64,000 nucleotides of DNA, from NCBI GenBank assembly GCA_039805165.1, contig JBDLUS010000191.1:1-64000 (forward strand), in the 5' to 3' direction. Positions 53,377 to 62,457 of this stretch are shown here, one piece after another. The notes below the pieces were generated by a model that had not been told where the DNA came from, did not search any database, and worked only from the letters and a program-made list of their open reading frames with translations. The translations under genes were made by a program, and so were the position numbers. Source of the DNA: CAIZGX01 sp039805165. Its GTDB lineage: Bacteria; Bacteroidota; Bacteroidia; Flavobacteriales_D; Sanyastnellaceae. How positions within the stretch are numbered: position 1 is the stretch's first letter; each line of letters starts with the position of its first letter.

Positions 53377-54171
53377 ATGAAACCTGGAAGTAAAGCTTGG
53401 AAGAATTTTATGGCAAAACTGTACGGAATCGGGGCAGCTGTCGTAATTATTGGAGCGATGTTTAAAATTCAGCACTGGCCATTCGCGTCTTTGCTACTTG
53501 TTGTGGGATTGAGTACTGAAGCTGTTATCTTCTTTTTCTCGGCATTTGAACCTTTACATGAAGAACCAGATTGGTCTTTAGTTTATCCTGAATTAGCTAC
53601 TCCAGAAGATGGAGAACACGGTCATGGTTCCTCTAAGAAGCCTGCTGTGAACAAAGGTGTTTCTCAGCAATTGGATGCTCTTTTAAGTGAGGCGAAAATT
53701 GACGGTGATTTGATTTCAAGTCTTGGTGATGGAATGAGAACTTTCAGCACTAACGCTCGTCAAATGGCAGATTCAACTGATGCTGCTATGGCAAGTTCAA
53801 ACTATGCGAGTTCATTGCAAGATGCTTCTGTGAAAGTAGCAAAGCTTGCTTCAACTTATGAGGCTGCTTCAGAGCAATTAACAGGACTTGCTGCTCATTC
53901 AGAGCAAGGAGCTAACGCTGGTGAGCACCTTCAAAAGATGTCGCAAAATCTTGCTGCATTAAACGGTATGTACGAATTGCAATTATCAGAATTAGAGAAG
54001 ACACGTGTTATGTTCGGCGATATGGGTGCTTTGGTTAAAAACCTTGCAGACTCTGTTGAAGATACTAAGTTGTACAAAGAAAATATTTCTGAGCTTGCGC
54101 ATAACTTGAAATCGTTGAACACGATCTATGCGAACATGTTGAATGCAATGGGCTCTGGCCGTCAAGCATAA
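53377..54171 (+). CDS. gldL: Type IX secretion motor protein GldL (PorL)
   Basis: The 264-residue product has two membrane helices (~15-32 and ~36-57) with the conserved FKIQHWP turn, then a long cytoplasmic coiled-coil-like region. Glu48 in the second helix (STEAVIFFF) corresponds to the membrane Glu (E49 in Flavobacterium johnsoniae) needed for proton-driven motion; Lys30 and His33 of the turn are also kept. GldL pentamers surround a GldM dimer to form the motor that powers secretion and gliding. Confidence 0.95.
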   Translation: MKPGSKAWKNFMAKLYGIGAAVVIIGAMFKIQHWPFASLLLVVGLSTEAVIFFFSAFEPLHEEPDWSLVYPELATPEDGEHGHGSSKKPAVNKGVSQQLDALLSEAKIDGDLISSLGDGMRTFSTNARQMADSTDAAMASSNYASSLQDASVKVAKLASTYEAASEQLTGLAAHSEQGANAGEHLQKMSQNLAALNGMYELQLSELEKTRVMFGDMGALVKNLADSVEDTKLYKENISELAHNLKSLNTIYANMLNAMGSGRQA

Positions 54172-54215
54172 GTTCCAAATTAAAATTGTTGTAATAATAA
54201 ACAGGAGGAACTAAA

Positions 54216-55928
54216 ATGGCAGGTGGAAAAGAAACCCCACGGCAGAAGATGATCGGGATGATGTATCTCGTTCTTACCGCACTTCTTGCCATGAATATAT
54301 CGAAGGACGTTTTGAACGCCTTCATTCAAATCAATCGCGGATTGGTTAAAAACAGCGCTAACTCGGAAGAGCGTGCTGACGCAACTCTAGGATTGTTAGA
54401 CAACTGGAGCGACAAAGAAAAGGCTCGTCCTTTCCAAGATAAAGCTCATGAAATGGTTGACAAGGCAGATGCTTTAGTTAAGTACATCATTGAAATGAAA
54501 GCTCACGTTTTGGCTGCTTCTGCAAAGGGGACTCCTGACGGTTCTGGGTTTGAAGAGTTTATTGAAAATGGACATTTGATCGACATCGGTGATGCGAAAA
54601 GAGTATCGAAGCCAGATGAAAATCAGAATACCACCGGTATGTTAATCGGCGATGAGCCTGCTTCTCCTAAGAGCGGCCCTTGGTCAGCTTTGGAATTACG
54701 TGAAAAATTAACAGCGTTCTCTAACGAGTGTCAAAACCTTGCGGTTACTGACTTGAAAGGAAATGTTCACACATTAGCAGACAGAGCGCCTGAGGCGAAA
54801 TCTTTGATCGCAAACACATTCGCTTTTGAAGATGTGCCTAACCACGAAGAAGGTGAACCGGCTGAGAAGTGGGAAACCGCTCTTTTCTACCACACCCCTC
54901 TAGCAGCGGTAATTGCTCACTTAAGTAAAATTGAGTCAGACGTTATCTTGGTTAAAAACACCGTGTTAAACTTCTTGGCTTCATCAATCAACGCATCTGA
55001 CTTGAAATTCTCAGACGTAACTGTAGCTGTTGTTCCAAAGCAAAGTTACATTTTGAAAGGTGACTCTTTTGTTGCAGAAATTTATTTGGCTGCATACAAC
55101 AAGGCTAGCAAAACAAAAGTTTACATGGGTGGTGAAGTAGGAGATGGTGCAAAACCAGAAGTATTTGATTATTCAGGAAAAGAAGCGATTATGTCTGGTT
55201 CAGACGGAAAGTGTAAGTTCAAGATTAATGAAAGCGCTTTAGGTTCTCACTCTCACAAAGGGGTAATTGTTTATCAAGATGCCGATGGCTCTGATAAAGC
55301 AATTCCATTCATCATTCCTCCATTCACTGTAGGTGAGGCAGCTTTGGTAGTTTCTCCAACAGCAATGATGGTGTTCTATGAGCGTGTAGAGAATCCAGTT
55401 GAAATTTCGGTGCCAGGAGTTGACCCAAGTCAACTTAACGTTAGCATGAGCGGTGGTTCTATCTCACCTAAGGGCGGTGGAAACTACGTTGTTATGCCAA
55501 CAAACGGTTCGAAAGATGCAACCATCAATGTTTCAGCTACTATTAACGGTAAGTCTGTAAGTATGCCTGGTAAGCAATTCAAGATTAAAAAATTACCAGA
55601 TCCAACTCCTTCATTCCAAGGAAAGAATCACATGACTACGACCATTTCTCGTGGAGATGCAACAGCAGCTTCAGCGGTATTTGCAAGTATGGGTGCTGAC
55701 TTCGTATTCCAAGGGATTCCAGTTTCGATCAACGGATTCACAATGACTGTTGCTAGCGCAGGTAAGATTACTCCTGAAATGCGCGCAACTGGTGGTTCAT
55801 TGACATCAGAAATGAAAACAGCGTTGTCTAAGGTGAAAACCGGAGACAAGATTTATGTAGAAAGAATTGAAGCTTCTGTTGCTGGTGAAAGACGTCCTCT
55901 TCCATCAATCAGCTTGAAAGTTCAATAA
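54216..55928 (+). CDS. gldM: Type IX secretion motor shaft protein GldM (PorM)
   Basis: The 570-residue product has one N-terminal membrane helix (~12-32, MIGMMYLVLTALLAMNISKDVL) and a long periplasmic part of four domains that crosses toward the GldKN ring. Arg9 and Tyr17, reported as important at the GldL interface, are present. The periplasmic D1 to D4 regions are visible as a helical part (~35-225) and then beta-rich domains (~225-570). A short stretch, AACAGGAGGAAC, upstream of the ATG resembles a Shine-Dalgarno sequence, unusual for this phylum. Confidence 0.95.
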   Translation: MAGGKETPRQKMIGMMYLVLTALLAMNISKDVLNAFIQINRGLVKNSANSEERADATLGLLDNWSDKEKARPFQDKAHEMVDKADALVKYIIEMKAHVLAASAKGTPDGSGFEEFIENGHLIDIGDAKRVSKPDENQNTTGMLIGDEPASPKSGPWSALELREKLTAFSNECQNLAVTDLKGNVHTLADRAPEAKSLIANTFAFEDVPNHEEGEPAEKWETALFYHTPLAAVIAHLSKIESDVILVKNTVLNFLASSINASDLKFSDVTVAVVPKQSYILKGDSFVAEIYLAAYNKASKTKVYMGGEVGDGAKPEVFDYSGKEAIMSGSDGKCKFKINESALGSHSHKGVIVYQDADGSDKAIPFIIPPFTVGEAALVVSPTAMMVFYERVENPVEISVPGVDPSQLNVSMSGGSISPKGGGNYVVMPTNGSKDATINVSATINGKSVSMPGKQFKIKKLPDPTPSFQGKNHMTTTISRGDATAASAVFASMGADFVFQGIPVSINGFTMTVASAGKITPEMRATGGSLTSEMKTALSKVKTGDKIYVERIEASVAGERRPLPSISLKVQ

Positions 55929-55949
55929 TAACATTTAAAACGTAAGGCT

Positions 55950-56816
55950 ATGAAAAAGCTAATTCCAGTTCTAATTGTTGCAGCATTCATGATTGTTGCT
56001 AACAGTGCATACGCACAACCTCGCAGAAATGTGTTGGATGGAGCTTATGTGCAAGAAAACAATCCGCAGCGCAGAGTTAAGGAATGGCCTTATTTGCGTG
56101 AAGCTGATGTGCTTTGGAAGAAGCGCGTTTGGGAAGAAATCGATCTTCGCCAGAAGATGAACTACCCTTTGCTTTACCCTTTGAAAGATTTAAAGGGTCG
56201 CAAGAGCTTGTGGCAAGTAATCATCAAGGGTGTTGAAGATGGAAATCTAACGGCTTACAGCACAGGTCCTGATGGGGCAGACGATGAGTTTACTTACAAA
56301 TTAGAACCAGAGCAAGTAAAGGCGTTATTGAATATTCCGATTACAGTAAAGAACTACATCAACGCAGATGAGTACGTATTGAAAGATACAATGATTACTC
56401 GTGAAGCGGAAGATATTGTTGGATACCGTTTGAAGGAAGATTGGATTTTCGATAAGCAACGTTCTCAGCGTTATGTGAGAATTATTGGTATTGCTCCAAT
56501 GGTTCTACCAAGAAATGCTGAAGGACAATTGCGTGATCCAGACAACCCAGTAGCTGTTCCATTATTTTGGTTATACTACCGCGAGTGTCGTTATGTGTTC
56601 GCGAATTGGGATAGCTTCAATACTGTGAACGATGCGTTTCGTGGTAGCTACGATGATCTTTTCGAAATGAGAAGATTCTCTGCCCACGTGATTAAAGAGG
56701 AGAATGTTTACGATCGTGAAATTCAACAATACGCTCAAGGACTTGATGCATTGTTAGAGAGTGAACGTGTGAAGAAGGAAATCTTCGAATACGAGCACGA
56801 TTTGTGGAACTATTAA
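55950..56816 (+). CDS. gldN: Type IX secretion ring protein GldN (PorN)
   Basis: The 288-residue product has a signal peptide ending SAYAQ. The mature part contains the GldN/PorN core (VLDGAYVQENNPQRRVKEWPYLREADVLW region near 28-57, MNYPLLYPLKDLKGRKSL near 70-87, IGIAPMVLPR near 180, VPLFWLYYRECRYVFAN near 205). GldN is a periplasmic partner of GldK in the outer-membrane-linked ring. It is the last gene of the gldKLMN run and is followed by a strong terminator. Confidence 0.95.
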   Translation: MKKLIPVLIVAAFMIVANSAYAQPRRNVLDGAYVQENNPQRRVKEWPYLREADVLWKKRVWEEIDLRQKMNYPLLYPLKDLKGRKSLWQVIIKGVEDGNLTAYSTGPDGADDEFTYKLEPEQVKALLNIPITVKNYINADEYVLKDTMITREAEDIVGYRLKEDWIFDKQRSQRYVRIIGIAPMVLPRNAEGQLRDPDNPVAVPLFWLYYRECRYVFANWDSFNTVNDAFRGSYDDLFEMRRFSAHVIKEENVYDREIQQYAQGLDALLESERVKKEIFEYEHDLWNY

Positions 56817-56835
56817 TTGATATGTTTTGAATCTG

Positions 56836-56870
56836 AACCCCTCGGTTTATCCGAGGGGTTTGTTTTTTTT
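56836..56870 (+). terminator. Terminator of the gld operon
   Basis: A 10-bp perfect stem (56836-56845 and 56851-56860) with loop TTTAT is followed by eight T within ten bases. It lies 20 bp after the gldN stop. Confidence 0.92.
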
Positions 56871-56878
56871 AGGAAGGA

Positions 56879-58786
56879 ATGATAACAGTAGGGAATTTAA
56901 GTGTGCATTTTGGCTCGAGAGAGCTTTTTTCGAAGATTGGATATTTCATAGGTCCGCGCGAAAGAATTGGGTTAGTGGGTAAGAACGGAGCAGGAAAATC
57001 TACCATGCTTAAAATTTTGGCAGGAATTCAGAAGCCAACAGAAGGAACAATTTCATTGGCCCGAGGAACTACTGTCGGATATCTTCCACAAGAAATGGTG
57101 CACTCAGAAGACGCTTCCGTATATGAGGAAGCACAAGGTGCTTTCCGTGAATTACAAGTCATGAAGGCTCGTATGGAAGAGCTTGGTGACCTAATAGCGA
57201 ATCATTCCGATTACACTTCGGACGATTATGCAAATCTCATCGACGAAATAGAAGCCGTTTCACATCGGTTGTCTTTGCTTGATGTCGGAAGTACTGACGA
57301 GAAAATAGAAAGAGTTTTAAAGGGGTTGGGATTCAGTTCTAAAGATTTGAAGCGCCCTATGCGCGAGTTCAGCGGTGGTTGGAAGATGCGCGTAGAGTTA
57401 GGGAAGTTACTTCTTGAGAATCCGGATTTACTTCTTCTCGATGAACCTACGAATCACTTGGACATCGAAAGTATTGAATGGCTTGAGGAGTTCTTGGTTG
57501 AATACCCAGGTGCGATAGTCTTGATTTCTCACGATAGAACTTTCCTCGATAATGTGACCAAGCGTACCATTGAGATTTCTAAATCGAAGTTGTACGATTA
57601 CAAGTTTTCTTATTCGAAGTACATTGTTCAACGCGAATCAGAGGTAGAGCGTCAAGAAAACGCCGCAAAGAACCAACAGAAATATATTGAGGATACCAAG
57701 AAGTTAATTGATAAGTTCCGTGCGAAAAAGGACAAGGCCGCATTTGCACAAACCTTGATTCGAAAGCTTGATAAACTGGACAAAATTGAGGTTGATGATA
57801 TTGACGGAACCAAGGTGAGAATTGCTTTTCCGCCTTCTCCGCACGCGGGCAAGGTTATATTAGAAGGATTCGATGTTGGGAAATCATATGGCGATTTGCA
57901 TCTATTCTCAAAAGTGAATTTCCAAATCGCTCGCGGTGAAAAAGTAGCATTAATCGGGAAGAATGGAGTTGGTAAAAGTTCCATGCTTCGAATGATCATG
58001 AATCAAGAGCCTTATGACGGTGAATTGAAGATTGGTTACAGTGTTGAAGTGGGGTATTACGCCCAAAATCAAAGTGATATTTTAGATGGCGAAAAGACTG
58101 TCTTTCAAACGATAGATGACGAAGCTGTTGGAGAAATTCGCAAAAGTGTTCGTGGATTGTTGGGAGCATTCTTGTTCAGTGGCGATGATATAGATAAGAA
58201 GGTGAAAGTTTTGTCAGGAGGAGAGAAGGCCCGTTTGGCATTTTGTAAATTGCTCCTTCAACCCTACAATTTTTTGGTGCTCGATGAACCTACGAATCAC
58301 TTGGATTTGGCTTCTAAAGAAGTTTTAAAGAATGCCATAGCTAAGTATGATGGAACAGTATTACTCGTTTCACACGACAGGGATTTCTTGGATGGATTAA
58401 CTCAGAAAGTTTTTGAAATACAGGCCGACAGAATGGTCGTATTTCCTGGCGATGTTAAAGAATTCTTGCGAGATAAAAAGGCGACGAGTATCGCACTTTA
58501 CGAAAACGAAAAGGTGGTGAAGCAGCAAGAAAAAGCACAGAAGATAGAACCGGTTTTGGAAGCAAAACCAGCTGTGAAAATTGATAAGACCAAAGAGAAG
58601 GAGATTAAAAAAGTTGAAGGCGATATCGAGAGGAAAGAGACTCAAATGGCTGAATTGGAGACTGAGATGGCAAGTATGGATTACAGTAATCTCGAACTTG
58701 TGAATGCACAGAATACCAAATACGAGCAACTGAAAAAGGAGCTCGAAGGACTTATGGAAAAATGGGAAAATCTTGCCGCGGAATAA
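56879..58786 (+). CDS. ABC-F family ATPase (translation factor type)
   Basis: The 635-residue product has two ABC domains and no membrane segment. Walker A motifs are GKNGAGKST (34-42) and GKNGVGKSS (~360), signatures FSGGWKMRVELGKLL and LSGGEKARLAFCKLL, and both Walker B motifs read LLLDEPTNHLD or VLDEPTNHLD. The linker (~240-310) is charged and helical (KNQQKYIEDTKKLIDKFRAKK), and residues ~540-635 form a Lys/Glu-rich coiled coil. ABC-F proteins act on the ribosome; the subgroup (Uup, EttA-like or a resistance type) cannot be told by eye. It starts 8 bp after the gld terminator, so its promoter must overlap that region or transcription must read through. Confidence 0.9.
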   Translation: MITVGNLSVHFGSRELFSKIGYFIGPRERIGLVGKNGAGKSTMLKILAGIQKPTEGTISLARGTTVGYLPQEMVHSEDASVYEEAQGAFRELQVMKARMEELGDLIANHSDYTSDDYANLIDEIEAVSHRLSLLDVGSTDEKIERVLKGLGFSSKDLKRPMREFSGGWKMRVELGKLLLENPDLLLLDEPTNHLDIESIEWLEEFLVEYPGAIVLISHDRTFLDNVTKRTIEISKSKLYDYKFSYSKYIVQRESEVERQENAAKNQQKYIEDTKKLIDKFRAKKDKAAFAQTLIRKLDKLDKIEVDDIDGTKVRIAFPPSPHAGKVILEGFDVGKSYGDLHLFSKVNFQIARGEKVALIGKNGVGKSSMLRMIMNQEPYDGELKIGYSVEVGYYAQNQSDILDGEKTVFQTIDDEAVGEIRKSVRGLLGAFLFSGDDIDKKVKVLSGGEKARLAFCKLLLQPYNFLVLDEPTNHLDLASKEVLKNAIAKYDGTVLLVSHDRDFLDGLTQKVFEIQADRMVVFPGDVKEFLRDKKATSIALYENEKVVKQQEKAQKIEPVLEAKPAVKIDKTKEKEIKKVEGDIERKETQMAELETEMASMDYSNLELVNAQNTKYEQLKKELEGLMEKWENLAAE

Positions 58787-61700
58787 TTACTTTCCGTGAC
58801 AAGATTTGTATTTCTTACCTGAACCGCATGGGCACGGTTCGTTACGATTGATTTTAGGATCTGCTACAGCAGGAGCAATGCGTTGCTGGGAAACCATCTC
58901 ACCGGCTTCTTGTGCTTGACTTGCGTGTTGATTCAGGTTTCCAGAGTCTGCTTTCGTAGTCTGAGTTCGCACAACTTCACGCTGAGGAGCCTGATTTACT
59001 TGGGTTCCAGATGGAAGTTGGCAAGTCAGTAAGAAGTTTGCAATTTCAGCATTGGTCTTCGTAATCATGGTACGGAACAAATCGAAACTTTCTTTTTTAT
59101 AGATCAATAGAGGATCTTTTTGCTCGTGTGCAGCGAATTGCACATTGCTTCTCAAATCATCCATTGCACGCAAATGCTCTTTCCAGTTTTGGTCAATAAT
59201 GGCAAGCGTAATTCCTTTTTCAAGGGCGCTGATCATTTCTTTTCCTCCTGAAGAATGCGCTTTCTCAAGGTTTACAGCAACTTGAATTCCTTTTAGACCA
59301 TTGTTGAATGGAATAGCAATGTTCTGATAACCTTGTGTATTGGTGCGGTATACATTTTCAATTACAGGGAAGGCTTCTTCTGCCAAACTGTCGATACGAG
59401 AAGTGTATGCCGTAAGGACTGCTTCATATGTTGAGTGAATGACATTCATTTCATTGTCAGAAATGAATTGGTCTTGACTTACAGGAGCTTCAATTCCGAA
59501 ATAACGAAGCAATTCAATTTTATATGCATCATAATTTTTTGCGCTGTGCGCATATGATACAGCAGCCTGAGCCAAATCGTACAACATGTTGTCGATATCA
59601 AGTTTCAAGCGTTCTCCGAAAAGCGCATGCCTTCTGCGTTTGTAGATTACTTCACGCTGTGCATTCATTACGTCATCGAATTCCAACAAACGTTTACGAA
59701 TACCGAAGTTGTTCTCTTCTACTTTTTTCTGAGCTCTTTCAATTGAACTCGTAATCATTGAATGTTGAATAACTTCTCCTTCCTTCAGACCAAGTCTATC
59801 CATCATTTTCGCAATGCGATCACTTCCGAATAAACGCATCAAATCATCTTCTAATGAAACGTAGAAAGATGAAGACCCGGGATCGCCTTGACGTCCAGAA
59901 CGTCCGCGTAACTGACGGTCAACTCGACGAGAATCGTGACGCTCGGTACCAATGATGGCCAAACCACCTGAATCTTTAACACCTTCACCAAGCTTAATGT
60001 CGGTACCACGACCGGCCATATTTGTAGCAATGGTAACAGTACCGGCCTTACCCGCTAACGATACAATTTCTGCTTCTTTTTGGTGGAGTTTCGCGTTCAG
60101 AACTTGATGATCAATGCCTCGTTGACGAAGCATTCTGCTTAATACTTCTGAAACTTCAACGGTTGTTGTACCAACGAGTACAGGTCTTCCAGCTTCACGT
60201 AATTCAGCTATTTCCTCAATAACCGCGTTGTATTTTTCTCTCTTCGTTTTATAGATTTTATCGTCTTGGTCTTTTCTGGAAATAGGACGATGAGTAGGAA
60301 TAATCATAACATCTAACTTGTAGATGTCCCATAATTCACCCGCTTCTGTTTCTGCTGTACCGGTCATACCCGCAAGTTTGTGGTACATGCGGAAGTAGTT
60401 CTGCAAAGTAATCGTAGCATAGGTTTGCGTTGCCGCTTCCACCTTTACATTCTCTTTCGCTTCAATCGCTTGGTGAAGTCCGTCAGAGAATCTGCGACCT
60501 TCCATCATACGTCCGGTTTGCTCGTCAACAATTTTCACCTTGTTGTCCATCACCACGTATTCCTTGTCTCTTTCAAAAAGAGCATAGGCACGAAGGAGTT
60601 GGTTAATTGTATGAATACGTTCACTCTTCACGCTGTAATCGCGCTGAAGTTCTTCCAAAGCACTTACACGCTCGGTGTCGCTTTTTGAAGATTTTTCAAT
60701 CGTTGCAATTTCAGTTCCGATATCTGGAAGGACGAAGAAACGCTCGTCTTCCATGTTTTTCGACATCAATTGAATACCCTTGTCGGTTAATTCAATCTGA
60801 TTGTTTTTTTCATCAATAACGAAGAACAATTCAGCATCTGCTTTAGGCATTTCACGCTGATTGTCTTGAAGGTATTGCCCTTCCGTTTTTAAAAGAACGG
60901 CTTTGATTCCTTCCTCACTTAAAAATTTAATAAGTGCTTTGTTGCGAGGCAATCCGCGGTAAGCGCGAAGGAGTGCAAGTCCACCCTCTTGAAGTTCTTC
61001 TTTGTTTGGATTGCCTGATTCTGGTTGAAGTTTTTTCTTAGCATCCGTTAAGAAATCCGTAACAGCCGCCTTTTGAGCGTTCATTAGAATTTGAATCTTT
61101 GGCTTTAATGCATCGAATTCTTGCTGATCGCCTTTTGAAGTTGGACCTGATATGATAAGCGGTGTTCTCGCTTCATCAATTAAAACAGAATCGACCTCGT
61201 CAATAATAGCAAAGTGATGTTTACGTTGAACCAAATGAGAGGCTTCAACAGCCATATTGTCACGCAAATAGTCGAATCCAAACTCGTTGTTTGTTCCGAA
61301 GGTAATGTGAGCACGGTAGGCATTTCTTCTAGCATCAGAGTTAGGCTGATGCTTGTCAACGCAATCTACGCTTAAGCCATGAAATTCATACAAAGGGCCC
61401 ATCCACTCAGAGTCACGACGAGCCAAATAGTCGTTCACAGTTACTACGTGAACCCCTTTGTTTGCAAGGGCATTTAAGAAAACTGGAAGTGTTGCCACTA
61501 ATGTTTTTCCTTCACCGGTAGCCATTTCCGCGACTTTACCCGTGTGAAGTGCTATACCGCCGATTAATTGAACGTCGTAATGCACCATGTCCCAGGTGAA
61601 TCTGTTTCCGGCAGCAGACCAATTGTTTTTCCAAATGGCTTTGTCGCCTTCAATGCGCACATAGTCTTTTGAAGTCTGTGTAGCGAATTCCTTATCGCTG

Positions 61701-62113
61701 GCATTGGCTGAAACCGTTATCTCTTCATTGTTTTTGAAGATCTCTGCCGTTCGCTTGATGACCGCAAATGCTTCAGGAAGAATTTCCAAAAGCACTTTTT
61801 CAATTTCTTCGTTAATTACCTTTCTAACCTTATCAACTTCACTATAAATACCTTCTTTTTCCTCTAAGGCATCCAATGGAAGGTCGTCCGCTTTGGCGTT
61901 TAACGCATCAACTTCATCCTCTAAATGTTGAACATGCTTTTGAATGCGAGCCTGCATATCAAGTGACATTCGACGAACGTCGTCAGCACTAGCATTTGAA
62001 ATTGATTCGTAGGCAGATTTGGTGGCTTTAAGAAGCGGTTGAATGGCTTCAAGATCCTTCTCTTTTTTATCTCCGATTATTTTCTTCAGAATGGTATTCA
62101 GCGCTCCAAGCAT
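58787..62113 (-). CDS. secA: Preprotein translocase ATPase SecA
   Basis: The 1108-residue product drives export through SecYEG. It has the nucleotide-binding motifs (MATGEGKTLVATLPVF near 197-212, DEVDSVLIDEARTPLIISG near 310-328, TNMAGRGTDIKLGEGV), the helical wing and scaffold domains, and a zinc-binding SEC-C end (CPCGSGKKYKSCHGK). It is ~200 residues longer than E. coli SecA, with insertions in the first nucleotide-binding and preprotein-crosslinking region (~345-480), a size usual for Bacteroidota. The stop is directly against the stop of the convergent ABC-F gene. Confidence 0.97.
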   Translation of the reverse strand: MLGALNTILKKIIGDKKEKDLEAIQPLLKATKSAYESISNASADDVRRMSLDMQARIQKHVQHLEDEVDALNAKADDLPLDALEEKEGIYSEVDKVRKVINEEIEKVLLEILPEAFAVIKRTAEIFKNNEEITVSANASDKEFATQTSKDYVRIEGDKAIWKNNWSAAGNRFTWDMVHYDVQLIGGIALHTGKVAEMATGEGKTLVATLPVFLNALANKGVHVVTVNDYLARRDSEWMGPLYEFHGLSVDCVDKHQPNSDARRNAYRAHITFGTNNEFGFDYLRDNMAVEASHLVQRKHHFAIIDEVDSVLIDEARTPLIISGPTSKGDQQEFDALKPKIQILMNAQKAAVTDFLTDAKKKLQPESGNPNKEELQEGGLALLRAYRGLPRNKALIKFLSEEGIKAVLLKTEGQYLQDNQREMPKADAELFFVIDEKNNQIELTDKGIQLMSKNMEDERFFVLPDIGTEIATIEKSSKSDTERVSALEELQRDYSVKSERIHTINQLLRAYALFERDKEYVVMDNKVKIVDEQTGRMMEGRRFSDGLHQAIEAKENVKVEAATQTYATITLQNYFRMYHKLAGMTGTAETEAGELWDIYKLDVMIIPTHRPISRKDQDDKIYKTKREKYNAVIEEIAELREAGRPVLVGTTTVEVSEVLSRMLRQRGIDHQVLNAKLHQKEAEIVSLAGKAGTVTIATNMAGRGTDIKLGEGVKDSGGLAIIGTERHDSRRVDRQLRGRSGRQGDPGSSSFYVSLEDDLMRLFGSDRIAKMMDRLGLKEGEVIQHSMITSSIERAQKKVEENNFGIRKRLLEFDDVMNAQREVIYKRRRHALFGERLKLDIDNMLYDLAQAAVSYAHSAKNYDAYKIELLRYFGIEAPVSQDQFISDNEMNVIHSTYEAVLTAYTSRIDSLAEEAFPVIENVYRTNTQGYQNIAIPFNNGLKGIQVAVNLEKAHSSGGKEMISALEKGITLAIIDQNWKEHLRAMDDLRSNVQFAAHEQKDPLLIYKKESFDLFRTMITKTNAEIANFLLTCQLPSGTQVNQAPQREVVRTQTTKADSGNLNQHASQAQEAGEMVSQQRIAPAVADPKINRNEPCPCGSGKKYKSCHGK

Positions 62114-62134
62114 AGGTTCATCAATTAATGGTTA

Positions 62135-62142
62135 CAAATGTA
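62135..62142 (-). promoter_or_regulatory. Candidate -7 box for secA
   Basis: On the minus strand TACATTTG matches TAnnTTTG exactly, 21 nt before the secA ATG. No TTTG is seen at the -33 distance. Confidence 0.4.
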
Positions 62143-62348
62143 ACGCCTTCTTTCCTTTTTTGAGAGTATAAAAAGCAGTCATTCGGCCTTATGTCTTAAA
62201 TAAAAGTGATGCCATAAAATATACCTGAAAATCTGTCACAAAAACAAGAAAAAAAAATTTAAAAGTGCAAATCGCTACGTAGATAAGGGCTTCAGAGAAA
62301 TAAGAATTTAATTGTTAAAAACTAGGCCTTCTTGTTAACTGTTTTAAG

Positions 62349-62379
62349 TTGCAATTTCACACTTGATAACGAATCTTTG
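62349..62379 (+). promoter_or_regulatory. Candidate nrdBA promoter
   Basis: TTG (62349-62351) and AATCTTTG (62372-62379, 7 of 8 to TAnnTTTG) are 20 nt apart. The leader to the nrdB ATG would be ~70 nt. Confidence 0.35.
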
Positions 62380-62457
62380 AATTCTCGAATTTCGGGTTTC
62401 GTTTTCACTTAAACGAAATAGAAATTAGATTACCAAAACAACTCAAACAACACACTG

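Larger units (their letters stand above)
62114..62457. other. Intergenic region between secA and nrdB
   Basis: These 344 bp between divergent genes contain no open frame of interest. They are AT-rich with A runs (near 62240-62262) and hold the candidate secA box and the candidate nrdB promoter. I searched by eye for an NrdR-type box and saw no convincing match. Confidence 0.6.

Noticed and set aside
62240..62275. NrdR operator or riboswitch before nrdB
   Set aside because: The A-rich stretch and following bases do not give the paired NrdR boxes or any recognisable aptamer fold by eye.
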